Positions 1-9,898 of a stretch of DNA of 64,000 nucleotides are shown one piece after another. Source of the DNA: Labrys sp. KNU-23 (lineage in GTDB: Bacteria; Pseudomonadota; Alphaproteobacteria; Rhizobiales; Labraceae); assembly GCF_008330945.1 (NCBI RefSeq), contig NZ_CP043489.1, forward strand, positions 3,731,501-3,795,500, written 5' to 3'. The notes beneath the pieces are model-generated. The model was not told the DNA's origin and searched no databases. It worked only from the letters and a program-made list of their open reading frames with translations. Numbering within the stretch: the first letter of the stretch is position 1; each line of letters starts with the position of its first letter. The position numbers were made by a program, and so were the translations under genes.

Positions 1-1112
1 AGGGCGAGCGGCCCGAGAGCGGCAATCCGGCACCCTTCCGGCCGGTGATGCTGGCCCATGCCCTGGAGGAGGGCGATCTTGCGGCCATCCTGCCGGACAG
101 CCATGTGGCGGAATGGAAATGGGACGGCATTCGCGTCCAGGCCGTCGGCGCGCGCACCCCGAACGGCCCCATGCTGCGCCTTTATTCGCGCACCGGCGAG
201 GATATCGCCCCGGCCTTTCCCGATCTCGTCGAGGCCCTCAATTTCGAGGGCGCCATCGACGGTGAATTGCTGGTGCGGCGGCTCGGCGAGGATGGCGAAG
301 GCCGCATCGAGAATTTCAACGCTCTCCAGCAGCGGCTCAACCGCAAGAGTGTGACGCCTAAGCTCATCGCCGACTATCCCGCCCATATCAGGGCCTATGA
401 TTTGCTGGCCGAAGGGGAGGAGGACCTGCGTGACCGTCCCTTCATCGAAAGGCGTGCGCGGCTGGAAGCCTTCGTGGCACGCCTGGCTTGCCCGCGTCTC
501 GACCTTTCGCCATTGGTCGCCTTCGCCGCGCCGGATGCCCTGGCGCTGGCCCGGGAGAATCCCGCCAACGCCGGTGCCGGTCCTGATGCCGAGGCGGTCG
601 AGGGGCTGATGCTGAAGCGGCGCGACAGCCTCTATGTGCCGGGCCGGCCGAAGGGGCTGTGGTTCAAATGGAAGCGCGAGCCGTTCCGCATCGACGCGGT
701 GCTGATGTATGCCCAGCGCGGGCATGGCAAGCGCTCCTCCTTCTATTCCGACTACACCTTCGGCGTGTGGAAGGGCGAGGAGCTGGTGCCGGTCGGCAAG
801 GCCTATTTCGGCTTCACCGACGAGGAACTGCGCGACATCGACCGTTTCGTCCGCAACAACACGGTGAACCGCTTCGGCCCGGTGCGGGAAGTTGTCCACA
901 CCGCAGACAAAGGCCTGGTGGTGGAAGTCGCCTTCGAGGGACTGGCGCGCTCCAGTCGCCACAAATCCGGCGTCGCCATGCGCTTTCCTCGGCTGGCGCG
1001 CTTGCGCTGGGACAAGCCGCCCGGCGAGGCGGACAGGCTGGAAAGCCTCACTGCCCTGCTTGACCGCACGGCCGTCACGCCCGAAATAGGGGCTGGTACG
1101 ACAGGAGATTAG
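1..1112 (+). CDS. ATP-dependent DNA ligase, cisplatin damage response type (5' end missing)
   Basis: The frame is already open at base 3 and reads without a stop into the ligase core, so the gene starts before the window. Visible are the adenylation motif EWKWDGIR with the nucleotidyl-accepting Lys (codons near 110-130), the SRTGEDI segment, the IDGELLV motif, EGLMLKRRDSLY and the WFKWKR motif, followed by an OB-fold C-terminus ending RFPRLARLRWDKP. This arrangement is that of the roughly 530-residue alphaproteobacterial ligases, which join DNA nicks using ATP and are usually encoded beside a ligase-associated exonuclease. About 370 residues are present, so the N-terminal DNA-binding domain is cut off by the window edge. 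The next gene starts 2 bases after the stop, suggesting cotranscription. Confidence 0.9.
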   Translation, partial: GERPESGNPAPFRPVMLAHALEEGDLAAILPDSHVAEWKWDGIRVQAVGARTPNGPMLRLYSRTGEDIAPAFPDLVEALNFEGAIDGELLVRRLGEDGEGRIENFNALQQRLNRKSVTPKLIADYPAHIRAYDLLAEGEEDLRDRPFIERRARLEAFVARLACPRLDLSPLVAFAAPDALALARENPANAGAGPDAEAVEGLMLKRRDSLYVPGRPKGLWFKWKREPFRIDAVLMYAQRGHGKRSSFYSDYTFGVWKGEELVPVGKAYFGFTDEELRDIDRFVRNNTVNRFGPVREVVHTADKGLVVEVAFEGLARSSRHKSGVAMRFPRLARLRWDKPPGEADRLESLTALLDRTAVTPEIGAGTTGD

Positions 1113-1114
1113 CT

Positions 1115-1393
1115 ATGGCTGGGCTGGAGAAGTTCATGGGCGGCTCGGTGATGGGCACGATTATCAAGCTGGTGGTGGTTTCCGTTGCCGTGGGCCTCGT
1201 GCTGGCCTGGCTCGACCTCACCCCCTGGGAACTCCTTGCCAGGCTTCGGCACTTCCTCGAGCGCCTCTCGGCGCAGGGTTTCGGCATGATCAAGGACCTG
1301 TTCGGCTATTTCCTGCTCGGCGCGGTGATCGTGGTACCGATCTGGCTCGTGCTGCGCCTGTTGAAATCCGCCCCCTCCGGCGGGCGCAAATAG
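1115..1393 (+). CDS. Small two-TM membrane protein, DUF6460-like
   Basis: This 92-residue protein has two hydrophobic helices (about residues 13-33 and 62-82) separated by an amphipathic linker with a DLTPWELL motif, and a short basic C-terminus. It resembles the uncharacterised DUF6460 family of Hyphomicrobiales by overall pattern; that assignment comes from memory of the family and was not searched. The start ATG lies 2 bases after the ligase stop, with GGAG in the ligase's last codons serving as the ribosome site. No function is known. The position suggests co-expression with the ligase rather than a shared pathway. Confidence 0.75.
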   Translation: MAGLEKFMGGSVMGTIIKLVVVSVAVGLVLAWLDLTPWELLARLRHFLERLSAQGFGMIKDLFGYFLLGAVIVVPIWLVLRLLKSAPSGGRK

Positions 1394-1421
1394 AACGGCA
1401 GACCCCTGTCGCCGGGTGTCG

Positions 1422-2207
1422 CTACGCGGCGAATTCCTTGGCAAAGCTGCCCAGGCTTTCGGCCGCCGCCCTGCGCATGAAGGCCTGGTCCGAGGCCACG
1501 ATGAAGGCAGAGGCGCCGATTGTATGGTAGCGCTTCGCTTCGGCGGCGTTGGCCACCATCATGCAGACTGGCTTGCCCGCCCGTTCGGCCGCGGCGCAGA
1601 TTGTCTCGACGGCAGCCTGTACCGGCGGCGCCTCGGGGCTCTCGGCCTGCAGGGCTACCGTAAGATCGCCCCGCCCGATGAAGACGGCATCGAGGCCCTC
1701 GGTTGCCAGGATGGCATCGATCTCCGCCAGCGCTTCAGGATCCTCGATCATCGCGATGAGGCTGACATGGGCGTCCTGCCGGTCGACATGCGGCCAGATG
1801 CCGAGGCCGCCATAGCGCCCGGCGCGCGGCGAATTGGAAAAGCCCCGCCGGCCGCCGCGATAGCGGCAGGCCGCGGCGGTTTCGCGGGCCCTCGCTGCGG
1901 AGGAGATATGCGGAACCAGGACGCCCGCGGCTCCATCGTCGAGGGCACCGAGGATGCGGGCGATCTCGGGCACGCGGACGATCGCGGCGGTGCCCGCCGC
2001 GCGTGCGGCCAGCATTATCAGTTCGGTCTGGCCGCGATCGAAGGGAGCATGTTCCTCGTCCACGACAACGAAGTCGAAACCGAGATCGCCGAGGATTTCG
2101 GTCGCGTGGACGGTGGGTGTCTTGATGAACGATCCGAGCAGGGGCTTTCGCGACAGCAGGCGCTGGCGGAAGGCGTCGGCTGGGTGTGCGGGGGCATTGT
2201 CGTGCAT
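1422..2207 (-). CDS. HpcH/HpaI family aldolase (2-oxo acid aldolase)
   Basis: The 261-residue product has the HpcH/HpaI class II aldolase landmarks: GSFIKTPTVHATEIL near the N-terminus, DEEHAPFDRGQ with the catalytic His and acidic pair, IVRVPE with the substrate Arg, GAAGVLVPHI, and a metal-binding MIEDPEAL segment. Members cleave 4-hydroxy-2-oxo acids to pyruvate plus an aldehyde. The frame is open far upstream, but the ATG at 2207 starts the family homology (MHDNAPAHPADAF). The gene is divergent from the IclR regulator, and a 17-bp palindrome lies only 18 bp before the start, so repression by that IclR protein is likely. The substrate is unknown. Other HpcH/HpaI members act in 4-hydroxyphenylacetate, glucarate or rhamnonate breakdown. 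Confidence 0.87.
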   Translation of the reverse strand: MHDNAPAHPADAFRQRLLSRKPLLGSFIKTPTVHATEILGDLGFDFVVVDEEHAPFDRGQTELIMLAARAAGTAAIVRVPEIARILGALDDGAAGVLVPHISSAARARETAAACRYRGGRRGFSNSPRAGRYGGLGIWPHVDRQDAHVSLIAMIEDPEALAEIDAILATEGLDAVFIGRGDLTVALQAESPEAPPVQAAVETICAAAERAGKPVCMMVANAAEAKRYHTIGASAFIVASDQAFMRRAAAESLGSFAKEFAA

Positions 2208-2224
2208 GGTGATGATTTTCTCTT

Positions 2225-2241
2225 GTTTCGATAGTCGAAAC
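2225..2241. promoter_or_regulatory. IclR operator 1 (GTTTCG-N5-CGAAAC)
   Basis: This is a perfect palindrome, GTTTCGATAGTCGAAAC, in the aldolase/IclR divergent intergenic region. Read on the other strand it differs in one central base from the palindrome at 3164-3180. A third half-site (GTTTC, 2245-2249) follows with a 3-base gap, giving a GAAAC-ATT-GTTTC overlap. Paired or tripled half-sites are typical of IclR proteins, so autoregulation and aldolase control are inferred. Confidence 0.7.
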
Positions 2242-2321
2242 ATTGTTTCTATAATCAGGTTCAACCCAAAGGGCGCCCTTGTCAATGACCGGGCCTGCCC
2301 TGCCTCGTGAGGGACTGAAGA

Positions 2322-3104
2322 ATGCCTCGTGTTAGCGGCCCGGGCGGTGACGGCGTGCAGGCGGTGGTTCTGGCCATGCGCATCCTGGAACTGCTGGCGG
2401 AGGAGGGGCGGCCCATGGGCGTGTCGGCGATGGCCGTCGCCCTGGAGACCACCAAGAGCCGGATCTGGCGCTATCTGCAGACGCTGGTGCAGCATGGCTA
2501 CATCGTCCAGCTGCCGGAGACGGAGCGCTATCAGCTCGGCAGCCGCCTGATCAAGCTGGGGCAGGCCGTGGGGGAGGGGCGCGACATCGTCTCGGCCAGC
2601 GCCCGGGCCCTGCGGGAATTGCGCGACAGCCTGGGCCATTCGGCGGTGATCGCCCAGCTGGAAGCGGAGGGGGTGCGCGTGCTCACCACCGTCCCGGGTA
2701 AATCCACCGTCGAGATCGGCGTCCGGCCGGGGTCTCTGCTCGAGTTTCACAGTTCAGCCCAGGGCAAGATCGCCCTTGCCTTCGGCAATGACGCCTTGCG
2801 GGCCACCGTGTTCGGCATGCGCCTGGAGCGCCGCACCCAGGCGACGATCGTCACGCCCGGCGGCTTGCGCAAGGAGATCGAGCGCGTGCGCCAGGCCGGC
2901 TGGGCAATCGCGCCGAACGAGATCCTGATCGGCCTCAATGCGCTGGCAGCCCCAGTCTTCGATGCCGCCGGCTCCCTGGTCGGGACGCTGGCGATCGTCG
3001 ATTCCGTGCAGTTCATCACCGAGACGCCCACCGCCGAGCAGATCGAGCGGACGGTCAGGGCTGCAAAGCAGGTTTCCGAAGCGCTGGGCTACGTGCTCGA
3101 TTGA
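2322..3104 (+). CDS. IclR family transcriptional regulator
   Basis: This 260-residue protein has an N-terminal winged helix-turn-helix (residues ~12-75: ALETTKSRIWRYLQTLVQHGYI, then a QLGSRLIKLG wing) and a C-terminal IclR effector domain (~80-255) with the usual SAQGKIALAF and AAPVFDAAGSLVGTLAIV segments. IclR proteins bind small carboxylates and repress or activate nearby catabolic genes. It sits between two copies of the same palindrome, one ahead of the divergent aldolase and its own start, the other ahead of the cupin gene. That makes it the evident regulator of the 1422-6657 island. The ATG at 2322 is preceded by GAGGGAC. Confidence 0.93.
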   Translation: MPRVSGPGGDGVQAVVLAMRILELLAEEGRPMGVSAMAVALETTKSRIWRYLQTLVQHGYIVQLPETERYQLGSRLIKLGQAVGEGRDIVSASARALRELRDSLGHSAVIAQLEAEGVRVLTTVPGKSTVEIGVRPGSLLEFHSSAQGKIALAFGNDALRATVFGMRLERRTQATIVTPGGLRKEIERVRQAGWAIAPNEILIGLNALAAPVFDAAGSLVGTLAIVDSVQFITETPTAEQIERTVRAAKQVSEALGYVLD

Positions 3105-3122
3105 CGGCCGCTGGCGGCCCTC

Positions 3123-3180
3123 TTGACAAGGGAGGACTTTGTCTCAAAAATAAATAGAACATCGTTTCGACTAACGAAAC
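3123..3180 (+). promoter_or_regulatory. Promoter and IclR operator 2 before the cupin gene
   Basis: TTGACA at 3123-3128 is a good -35 box. An A/T-rich stretch about 17-18 bases further on (AAAAAT/AAAATA near 3146-3152) can serve as -10. Just downstream, 3164-3180 holds the palindrome GTTTCGACTAACGAAAC, preceded by a further imperfect half-site (GAAC at 3158). A repressor bound here would sit over the transcription start. The cupin ATG follows at 3235. Confidence 0.6.
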
Positions 3181-3234
3181 AAAAGCAAAGTGGCTGATTG
3201 GGCGTGACCCTCGTCGGGCCGCAGGGAGGTTGCC

Positions 3235-4155
3235 ATGTATGATGCTTCGGATCCGCGTTCGACGCTGGCGTCGGTCCAGGCCGGACCAATGGCGACCGCC
3301 TTCGCCGGCGCCGATTGCGGCAAGTTCTATGAGGCCCTGCCCCAGGAGGACGATGCCAATGGCCGCAGCTGGCTCATCCGCAGCCAGCATTGCGTGGTCG
3401 CCTATAGCGAAGCGCGGGATGGCGCCTGTTTCTCCCGCGCCGCGCAGCCCGACGAATATGTGCTGCTTTTGCCCGATGCCGCTGTCAGCGCCGAGGTCGA
3501 GACCGCCGATGGCAAGACGCGTGTGCCGGGCTATTCCATCGCCTTCATCCAGCCCGGCCCGAGCACGATCCGGATCGTGGGATCGGGGCCGGTCGTGCGC
3601 CTGTTCACCACCAGGGCCGGGGATCTCGTGGCCCGCTGCGCGAACGCGGCATCCTATGACACGCCGCATCCCAATGTGGCGTCCTTCCAGCCCTGGCCGG
3701 AAGCGGCGGGCGGATCGCGGCTTCTTGTCTATTCGCTCGATGTGCCGGACGAACCGGGGCGGTTCGGGCGCATCTGGCGCGGCTCGACCATGATGGTCAA
3801 CGTCCTGCCGGTGCAGGTCGGACCGCGCGACGTCACCAAGCTCTCGCCGCATCATCACGACGATTTCGAACAGATCTCCCTCGCGCTGGAGGGAGCCTTC
3901 ACACACCATCTGCGCTGGCCCTGGACCACGGATCTCAACGCCTGGCGCGACGACCAGCACGAATATTGCGAAGCGCCCTCGGTGATGGTGATCCCGCCGC
4001 CGGCGATCCATACCTCCCGCGGCATGCTGGCCGGGGTGAACCAACTCGTCGACATCTTCTGCCCGCCACGCCTGGATTTTTCGCTGAAGCCCGGCTGGGT
4101 GCTGAACGCCGCCGACTATCCGATGCCGGCCGAGGGTGCCGGGATCCCGTCCTGA
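3235..4155 (+). CDS. Cupin-domain protein of unknown substrate
   Basis: The 306-residue product is predicted to be a double-barrel cupin. The C-terminal half carries a metal-binding set, H206-x-H208-x3-E212 (in SPHHHDDFEQ) with H259 in a PPPAIHTSRGM strand. This matches the HxHx3-4E...H cupin signature for Fe or Mn. The N-terminal half lacks that set. Cupins in catabolic clusters are usually isomerases or dioxygenases, and no specific reaction can be assigned. The start ATG has GGGAGG 6 bases upstream. The gene lies 55 bp after IclR operator 2, is followed after 46 bp by the DUF6282 gene, and is probably cotranscribed with it and the MFS gene. Confidence 0.75.
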   Translation: MYDASDPRSTLASVQAGPMATAFAGADCGKFYEALPQEDDANGRSWLIRSQHCVVAYSEARDGACFSRAAQPDEYVLLLPDAAVSAEVETADGKTRVPGYSIAFIQPGPSTIRIVGSGPVVRLFTTRAGDLVARCANAASYDTPHPNVASFQPWPEAAGGSRLLVYSLDVPDEPGRFGRIWRGSTMMVNVLPVQVGPRDVTKLSPHHHDDFEQISLALEGAFTHHLRWPWTTDLNAWRDDQHEYCEAPSVMVIPPPAIHTSRGMLAGVNQLVDIFCPPRLDFSLKPGWVLNAADYPMPAEGAGIPS

Positions 4156-4201
4156 CGCACCGATCGCGCAGTAGAGCAGGCAGGACGAAGGAGGCAGTAC
4201 C

Positions 4202-5149
4202 ATGGACGCACCGACCATTGATACCGGATCGGCCGGGGATACCAAGCGCATCGACGCGCTGCTCAAGGGGGCGATCGATCCCCATGTCCATAGCGGGCCT
4301 TCGATCGCGCCGCGCGGGCTCGACCATCTGGAACTGGCCCGCCAGATGTCGGAGGCGGGCTTTGCGGCGGTGGTCACCAAGGATCATGACTATGCCGGCG
4401 TTGCGACGGCGGCCCTGATTTCCCAGCATCATCCGGAACTCACCACCAAGGTCTTTTCCGGCATCGTGCTCAACAATGTGGTGGGAGGCATCAATCCCTA
4501 CGCCGTCGAGCATACCGCGGCGATGGGCGGCAAGGTCGTCTGGATGCCGACACTGGCTGCCGAGAACCATCTCGAATGGGAAAAGACCTCATCCTGGTCG
4601 CATCCGGCCTCGACCCAGAAGATGCGGCCGGCCCGGGCGGTCCCGGTCCTCGATGCCGGCAGGCAGGTGCTCGACGACGTCAAGGAAGTTCTGGACGTCA
4701 TCGCCCGCAGCGGCATGGCGCTTGCCAGCGGGCATCTCCATGTCAGCGAGACCTGGATCCTATTCGAAGAAGCGCGGCGCCGCGGCGTCGAGCGCCTGAT
4801 CTTCACCCATCCCGAAGATATCGTCGGCGCGAGCCTGGACGATGTGAAGGAGATCGCCGCCATGGGCGCCTATGTAGAGCACTCGCTATGCATGTTCCTG
4901 GCAGGATCGAAGTTCAAGACCCGCTCGGCGGAGGATCTGCGCCAGCAGATCGAAGCGGCCGGCGTCGACCGCACCATCCTGTGTTCGGATCTCGGGCAGG
5001 TCGGCGTGTTCAGCCCGCTGGAAGGGTTCCGGCGCGGCGTGCGCCTGTGCTTGGAACTCGGCTATTCCGACGAGGCGATCCGCCGGATGGTCTCGACCAA
5101 CACGGCGCATGTGCTCGGGCTGGAGCAACTCGTTTCCCAGGCGGCCTGA
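4202..5149 (+). CDS. DUF6282 family amidohydrolase-like protein
   Basis: The 315-residue product matches the DUF6282 family pattern, a TIM-barrel metallohydrolase-like fold. Visible possible metal ligands are H28 and H30 in DPHVHSGPS, K60/D61/H62 in VTKDHDY, H123, H178/H180 in SGHLHVSE, H203 in FTHPED and D263 in CSDLGQ. This recalls the HxH...K...H...H...D order of amidohydrolases. Family members are not characterised to my knowledge, but the geometry suggests hydrolysis or decarboxylation of a small organic acid or lactone. The ribosome site is AAGGAGG. With the cupin and the aldolase it probably forms successive steps in breakdown of one carboxylate taken up by the neighbouring MFS protein. 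Confidence 0.8.
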   Translation: MDAPTIDTGSAGDTKRIDALLKGAIDPHVHSGPSIAPRGLDHLELARQMSEAGFAAVVTKDHDYAGVATAALISQHHPELTTKVFSGIVLNNVVGGINPYAVEHTAAMGGKVVWMPTLAAENHLEWEKTSSWSHPASTQKMRPARAVPVLDAGRQVLDDVKEVLDVIARSGMALASGHLHVSETWILFEEARRRGVERLIFTHPEDIVGASLDDVKEIAAMGAYVEHSLCMFLAGSKFKTRSAEDLRQQIEAAGVDRTILCSDLGQVGVFSPLEGFRRGVRLCLELGYSDEAIRRMVSTNTAHVLGLEQLVSQAA

Positions 5150-5343
5150 GCCTACGCCTGACGCAAGTTTGAGTTTCGCAATGAGTTTCGGCGGCATTTT
5201 CGGGCCGCCGAGTGCAGACGCATATCCGATGCTCACGCAGCGCCGGTTCAAGGCCTATCGACATAACCGGCCCCATTGCTCGCTTCTGCCAGGACGGTCG
5301 GACGCGCAGCCTCCAACATAAGGCCGGAAGCAGGGAGGAATGC

Positions 5344-6657
5344 ATGTTCACCTGGTTCACCAGTCTCGATCGTACCGAGCGCAAGACGCTCTATGCCTGT
5401 TTCGGCGGCTGGGCCGTCGATGCGCTCGACACCCAGCTCTACAGTTTTCTCATTCCGACCCTGATCGCGGTATGGGGCATGACGAATGCCGAGGCCGGCT
5501 TTCTCGGAACCTCAGCCCTGATCTCCTCCGCCATCGGCGGCTGGGCGGCCGGTATCCTGAGCGACCGCATCGGGCGCGTGCGCGTCATGAAGCTCGCCAT
5601 CCTCTGGTTTTCGTTGTTCACCGTGCTGAGCGGCTTCTGCAATTCCTTCGAGCAACTGCTTGCTGCCCGCATCCTGTCGGGCATTGGCTTCGGCGGCGAA
5701 TGGGCTGCCGGCTCGGTGCTGATGGGCGAGATCATCCGTTCCCAATATCGCGGCAAGGCCGTCGGTACCGTGCAGAGTGCCTATGCCATCGGCTATGCCA
5801 TCGCGGCGATCCTCTCCTCCATCCTGTTCGCGACCCTGCCGGATACCCAGGCCTGGCGCTGGATGTTCTGGCTCGGGGCGGCGCCGGCCATCCTGGTCCT
5901 GCTCGCCCTGCGCGGCGTGCCCGAGCCGGCCGTCTTCCTGGCGGCCCGGGAGAAGAGAGTGAAAGCCGGGGAAGCACCCGCTAGCCCGTTCATGATCTTC
6001 CACCGGCGCTATCTGCGCACCACCTGCCTGACCTCACTCCTGGCCTTCGGCGTGCAGGCCGGCGGCTTTTCCATGGTGATCTGGCTGCCGACCTTCCTGA
6101 AGACGGTGCGGGAAATCTCCACGGTAGGCGTGGGCTATCACATGTTCGTCCTCACCGTGGGCTCCTTCGTCGGCTATATCGTCGCCGCCTATCTGTGCGA
6201 TGCCATCGGCCGCCGCCGCAACTTCCTGCTCTTTGCCCTGCTGAACTGGATCTTCATTCCGGCCTTCCTCTATCTGCCGGGTGGCGGGGTGGTGATGTTC
6301 GCGCTCGATTTCGTGCTGGGCTTTGCGGCTCTTGGCATCTACAGCGCTCTCGGGCCCTATTTCACCGAATTATTCCCGAACGCCATCCGGGGCAACGGCC
6401 AGGGCTTTGCCTATAATTTCGGCCGGGCCGCCGGCGCCTTCTTTCCCACGGTCATCGGCCTGATGACGGCAGGCGGCCATCTCCTTCTGCGCGACGCCAT
6501 GGCCGTCACCGCGGTCAGCGCCTATTTCTTCGTGCTCCTCGCCATCGCCCTGCTGCCTGAGACGCGGGGCCGTGAACTCACCGAGGAGGTCGAGAAGGAA
6601 AATGCCGGGCAAGGTGCGTTGCGCCTGGCGCAACCGGTTCCCGGGAACGGTTCGTAA
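5344..6657 (+). CDS. MFS transporter, aromatic acid/metabolite:H+ symporter type
   Basis: This 437-residue protein has 12 predicted membrane helices. The MFS signature DRIGRVRVMK follows TM2, RILSGIGFGGEWAAG lies in TM4, and a matching DAIGRRRNF loop follows TM8, as in the AAHS and metabolite:H+ symporter families. GFGGEWAAG is typical of importers of aromatic and small carboxylic acids. The ATG at 5344 has GGGAGGA 5 bases upstream. An open frame extends further back but lacks family homology. As last gene of the IclR island it is the likely uptake system for the compound degraded by the cupin, DUF6282 and aldolase proteins. Two direct GTTTCG half-sites (5173-5178, 5185-5190) lie in the gap before it and may be chance. 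Confidence 0.9.
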   Translation: MFTWFTSLDRTERKTLYACFGGWAVDALDTQLYSFLIPTLIAVWGMTNAEAGFLGTSALISSAIGGWAAGILSDRIGRVRVMKLAILWFSLFTVLSGFCNSFEQLLAARILSGIGFGGEWAAGSVLMGEIIRSQYRGKAVGTVQSAYAIGYAIAAILSSILFATLPDTQAWRWMFWLGAAPAILVLLALRGVPEPAVFLAAREKRVKAGEAPASPFMIFHRRYLRTTCLTSLLAFGVQAGGFSMVIWLPTFLKTVREISTVGVGYHMFVLTVGSFVGYIVAAYLCDAIGRRRNFLLFALLNWIFIPAFLYLPGGGVVMFALDFVLGFAALGIYSALGPYFTELFPNAIRGNGQGFAYNFGRAAGAFFPTVIGLMTAGGHLLLRDAMAVTAVSAYFFVLLAIALLPETRGRELTEEVEKENAGQGALRLAQPVPGNGS

Positions 6658-6751
6658 CGGGGCGGGCAAATCGGCTCGGGGGGTATCTTGGACGGGCACC
6701 TTGGAATGACTCTTGATTGGGGCTACCAAGGCGCGAGGAAAATCACCGCCC

Positions 6752-8110
6752 ATGCCCGCCGCTTCGATCGACGCCCCCATCCGCCCCGTTCCCGTCAGCC
6801 ACCGCATCGTCATCGGCATCGCCGCGCCGATGACGCTGGCCCATCTGTCCACGCCGCTGCTCGGGCTGGTCGACACCGCCGTGATCGGCCAGATCGGCAG
6901 CGAGGCCCTGCTCGGGGCGGTGGCGCTCAATGCCCTCCTGTTCGATTTCCTGTTCTGGGGCTTCGGCTTCCTGCGCATGGGCACCGCCGGCCTGACGGCG
7001 CAGGCCGTCGGCGCCGACGACAGGCTGGAGCAGCGGGCCGTGTTCCTGCGAGCGCTGGTGATGGCGGGCGTGCTCGGCCTTGCCATGGTGGCGCTGCAGC
7101 GGGCAATTGCGGCGGTCGCCTTCCCGCTCCTCGGTGCCTCGCCTGAGGTAACCCATGCGGCCGAGGTCTATTTCGCCATCCGCATCTGGTCCGCGCCCTT
7201 CGCCTTCGCCAATTATGCCGTGCTCGGCTGGCTGATCGGCCTGGGACGGACCACCACCGGCCTGTTGCTGCAGATCGGCATCAACATCGTCAACATCCTG
7301 CTCTGCGTCCTGTTCACGCTGGGGCTGGGCTGGGGTGTCGCCGGTACGGCCTGGGCCACCACCCTGGCGGAGACGACCGGCGTCATCGCCGGCCTGGCCG
7401 TGGTCATAGCCCATTTCGGCGGGAATCTGGGCGTGCCGCGCTCCCTCGTCTTCGACAGGGCCAAATTCGTGCGCATGATCGCGATCAATCGCGACATCAT
7501 GCTGCGCACCTTCGCCTTGCTGGCAGCCTTTGTCTTTTTCGGGCGCCAAGGCGCCCTGGCCGGCGACGTCACGCTGGCCGCCAATGCCATCCTCAACAAT
7601 TTCTTCCTGGTCGGCGGCTATTTCCTTGATGGCATCGCCACTGCGGCCGAGCAGCTCAGCGGGCGCTCGATCGGCGCCAACAATCGGCCGTCCTTCGAAA
7701 AGGCGGTGCGCTATTCGGTGATCTGGAGCCTGGGACTGGCGATCGGCATGTCCGCCGTGCTGTTTGCGGCGGGCGGGGCCTTCATCGATTTCATGACCAC
7801 CAGCGCCTCGGTTCGCGAGCTGGCCCGGCAATTCCTGCCCTATGCCGCCGTCACGCCCATCGCAGGCGCGCTCGCCTTCACCTTCGACGGCGTCTATGTC
7901 GGCGCCACCTGGAATGCAGCCATGCGCAACCTGATGGCGGTGGCGCTCGCCTGCTATTTCGGGCTGTGGTGGTTGCTGCAGCCTCTCGGCAATCACGGTC
8001 TGTGGCTCGCCTTGATCGGCTTCCTGGTGGCGCGTGGCGCCGGGCAGGGACTGGCCTATTTCCGCCTGTTGCCGGGCTCCTTTTCAGGCATCCAGACCAA
8101 GGCCGCCTGA
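6752..8110 (+). CDS. MATE family efflux transporter (DinF-like)
   Basis: This 452-residue protein has about 12 hydrophobic helices. MATE hallmarks are APMTLAHLSTPLLGLVDTAVIGQIG near the N-terminus, FGFLRMGTAGLTAQAVGADD after TM2, and FLVGGYFLDGIATAAEQLSGRSIGA in the second half, a DinF-branch pattern. Such proteins expel cationic or organic compounds using Na+ or H+. The ATG at 6752 is preferred, with GAGGAAA upstream. A TTG 39 bases earlier would add 13 residues of low plausibility. It stands alone, 94 bp after the MFS gene and 144 bp before the ABC operon. Its substrate cannot be told from sequence. Confidence 0.9.
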   Translation: MPAASIDAPIRPVPVSHRIVIGIAAPMTLAHLSTPLLGLVDTAVIGQIGSEALLGAVALNALLFDFLFWGFGFLRMGTAGLTAQAVGADDRLEQRAVFLRALVMAGVLGLAMVALQRAIAAVAFPLLGASPEVTHAAEVYFAIRIWSAPFAFANYAVLGWLIGLGRTTTGLLLQIGINIVNILLCVLFTLGLGWGVAGTAWATTLAETTGVIAGLAVVIAHFGGNLGVPRSLVFDRAKFVRMIAINRDIMLRTFALLAAFVFFGRQGALAGDVTLAANAILNNFFLVGGYFLDGIATAAEQLSGRSIGANNRPSFEKAVRYSVIWSLGLAIGMSAVLFAAGGAFIDFMTTSASVRELARQFLPYAAVTPIAGALAFTFDGVYVGATWNAAMRNLMAVALACYFGLWWLLQPLGNHGLWLALIGFLVARGAGQGLAYFRLLPGSFSGIQTKAA

Positions 8111-8164
8111 GCGGGCTGCTCCGGATTGCGGCATTGCGATACCTTCGTTGCCTGAAATTTTCGC

Positions 8165-8202
8165 TTGGCCTCGCCGGCAAAATTAGTTGTAATCGTCCAC
8201 TA
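8165..8202 (+). promoter_or_regulatory. Candidate promoter and MarR site for the peptide ABC operon
   Basis: TTGGCC (8165-8170), 17 bases, then TGTAAT (8188-8193) is a fair sigma-70 promoter. An imperfect inverted repeat, TAGTTG-N7-CCACTA (8184-8202), overlaps the -10 box. It could be the operator of the MarR protein encoded as second gene. The assignment is an inference from position. Confidence 0.4.
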
Positions 8203-8254
8203 TATCGAGGGCGGGGTGCTGATGTCCCGCCGGTGATTGGGAAGGACGGTCGCG

Positions 8255-9894
<1,640 letters not shown>

Positions 9895-9898
<4 letters not shown>

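Noticed and set aside
5171..5190. Third IclR operator before the MFS gene
   Set aside because: Only two direct GTTTCG half-sites are present, without the inverted CGAAAC partner, so chance is likely.
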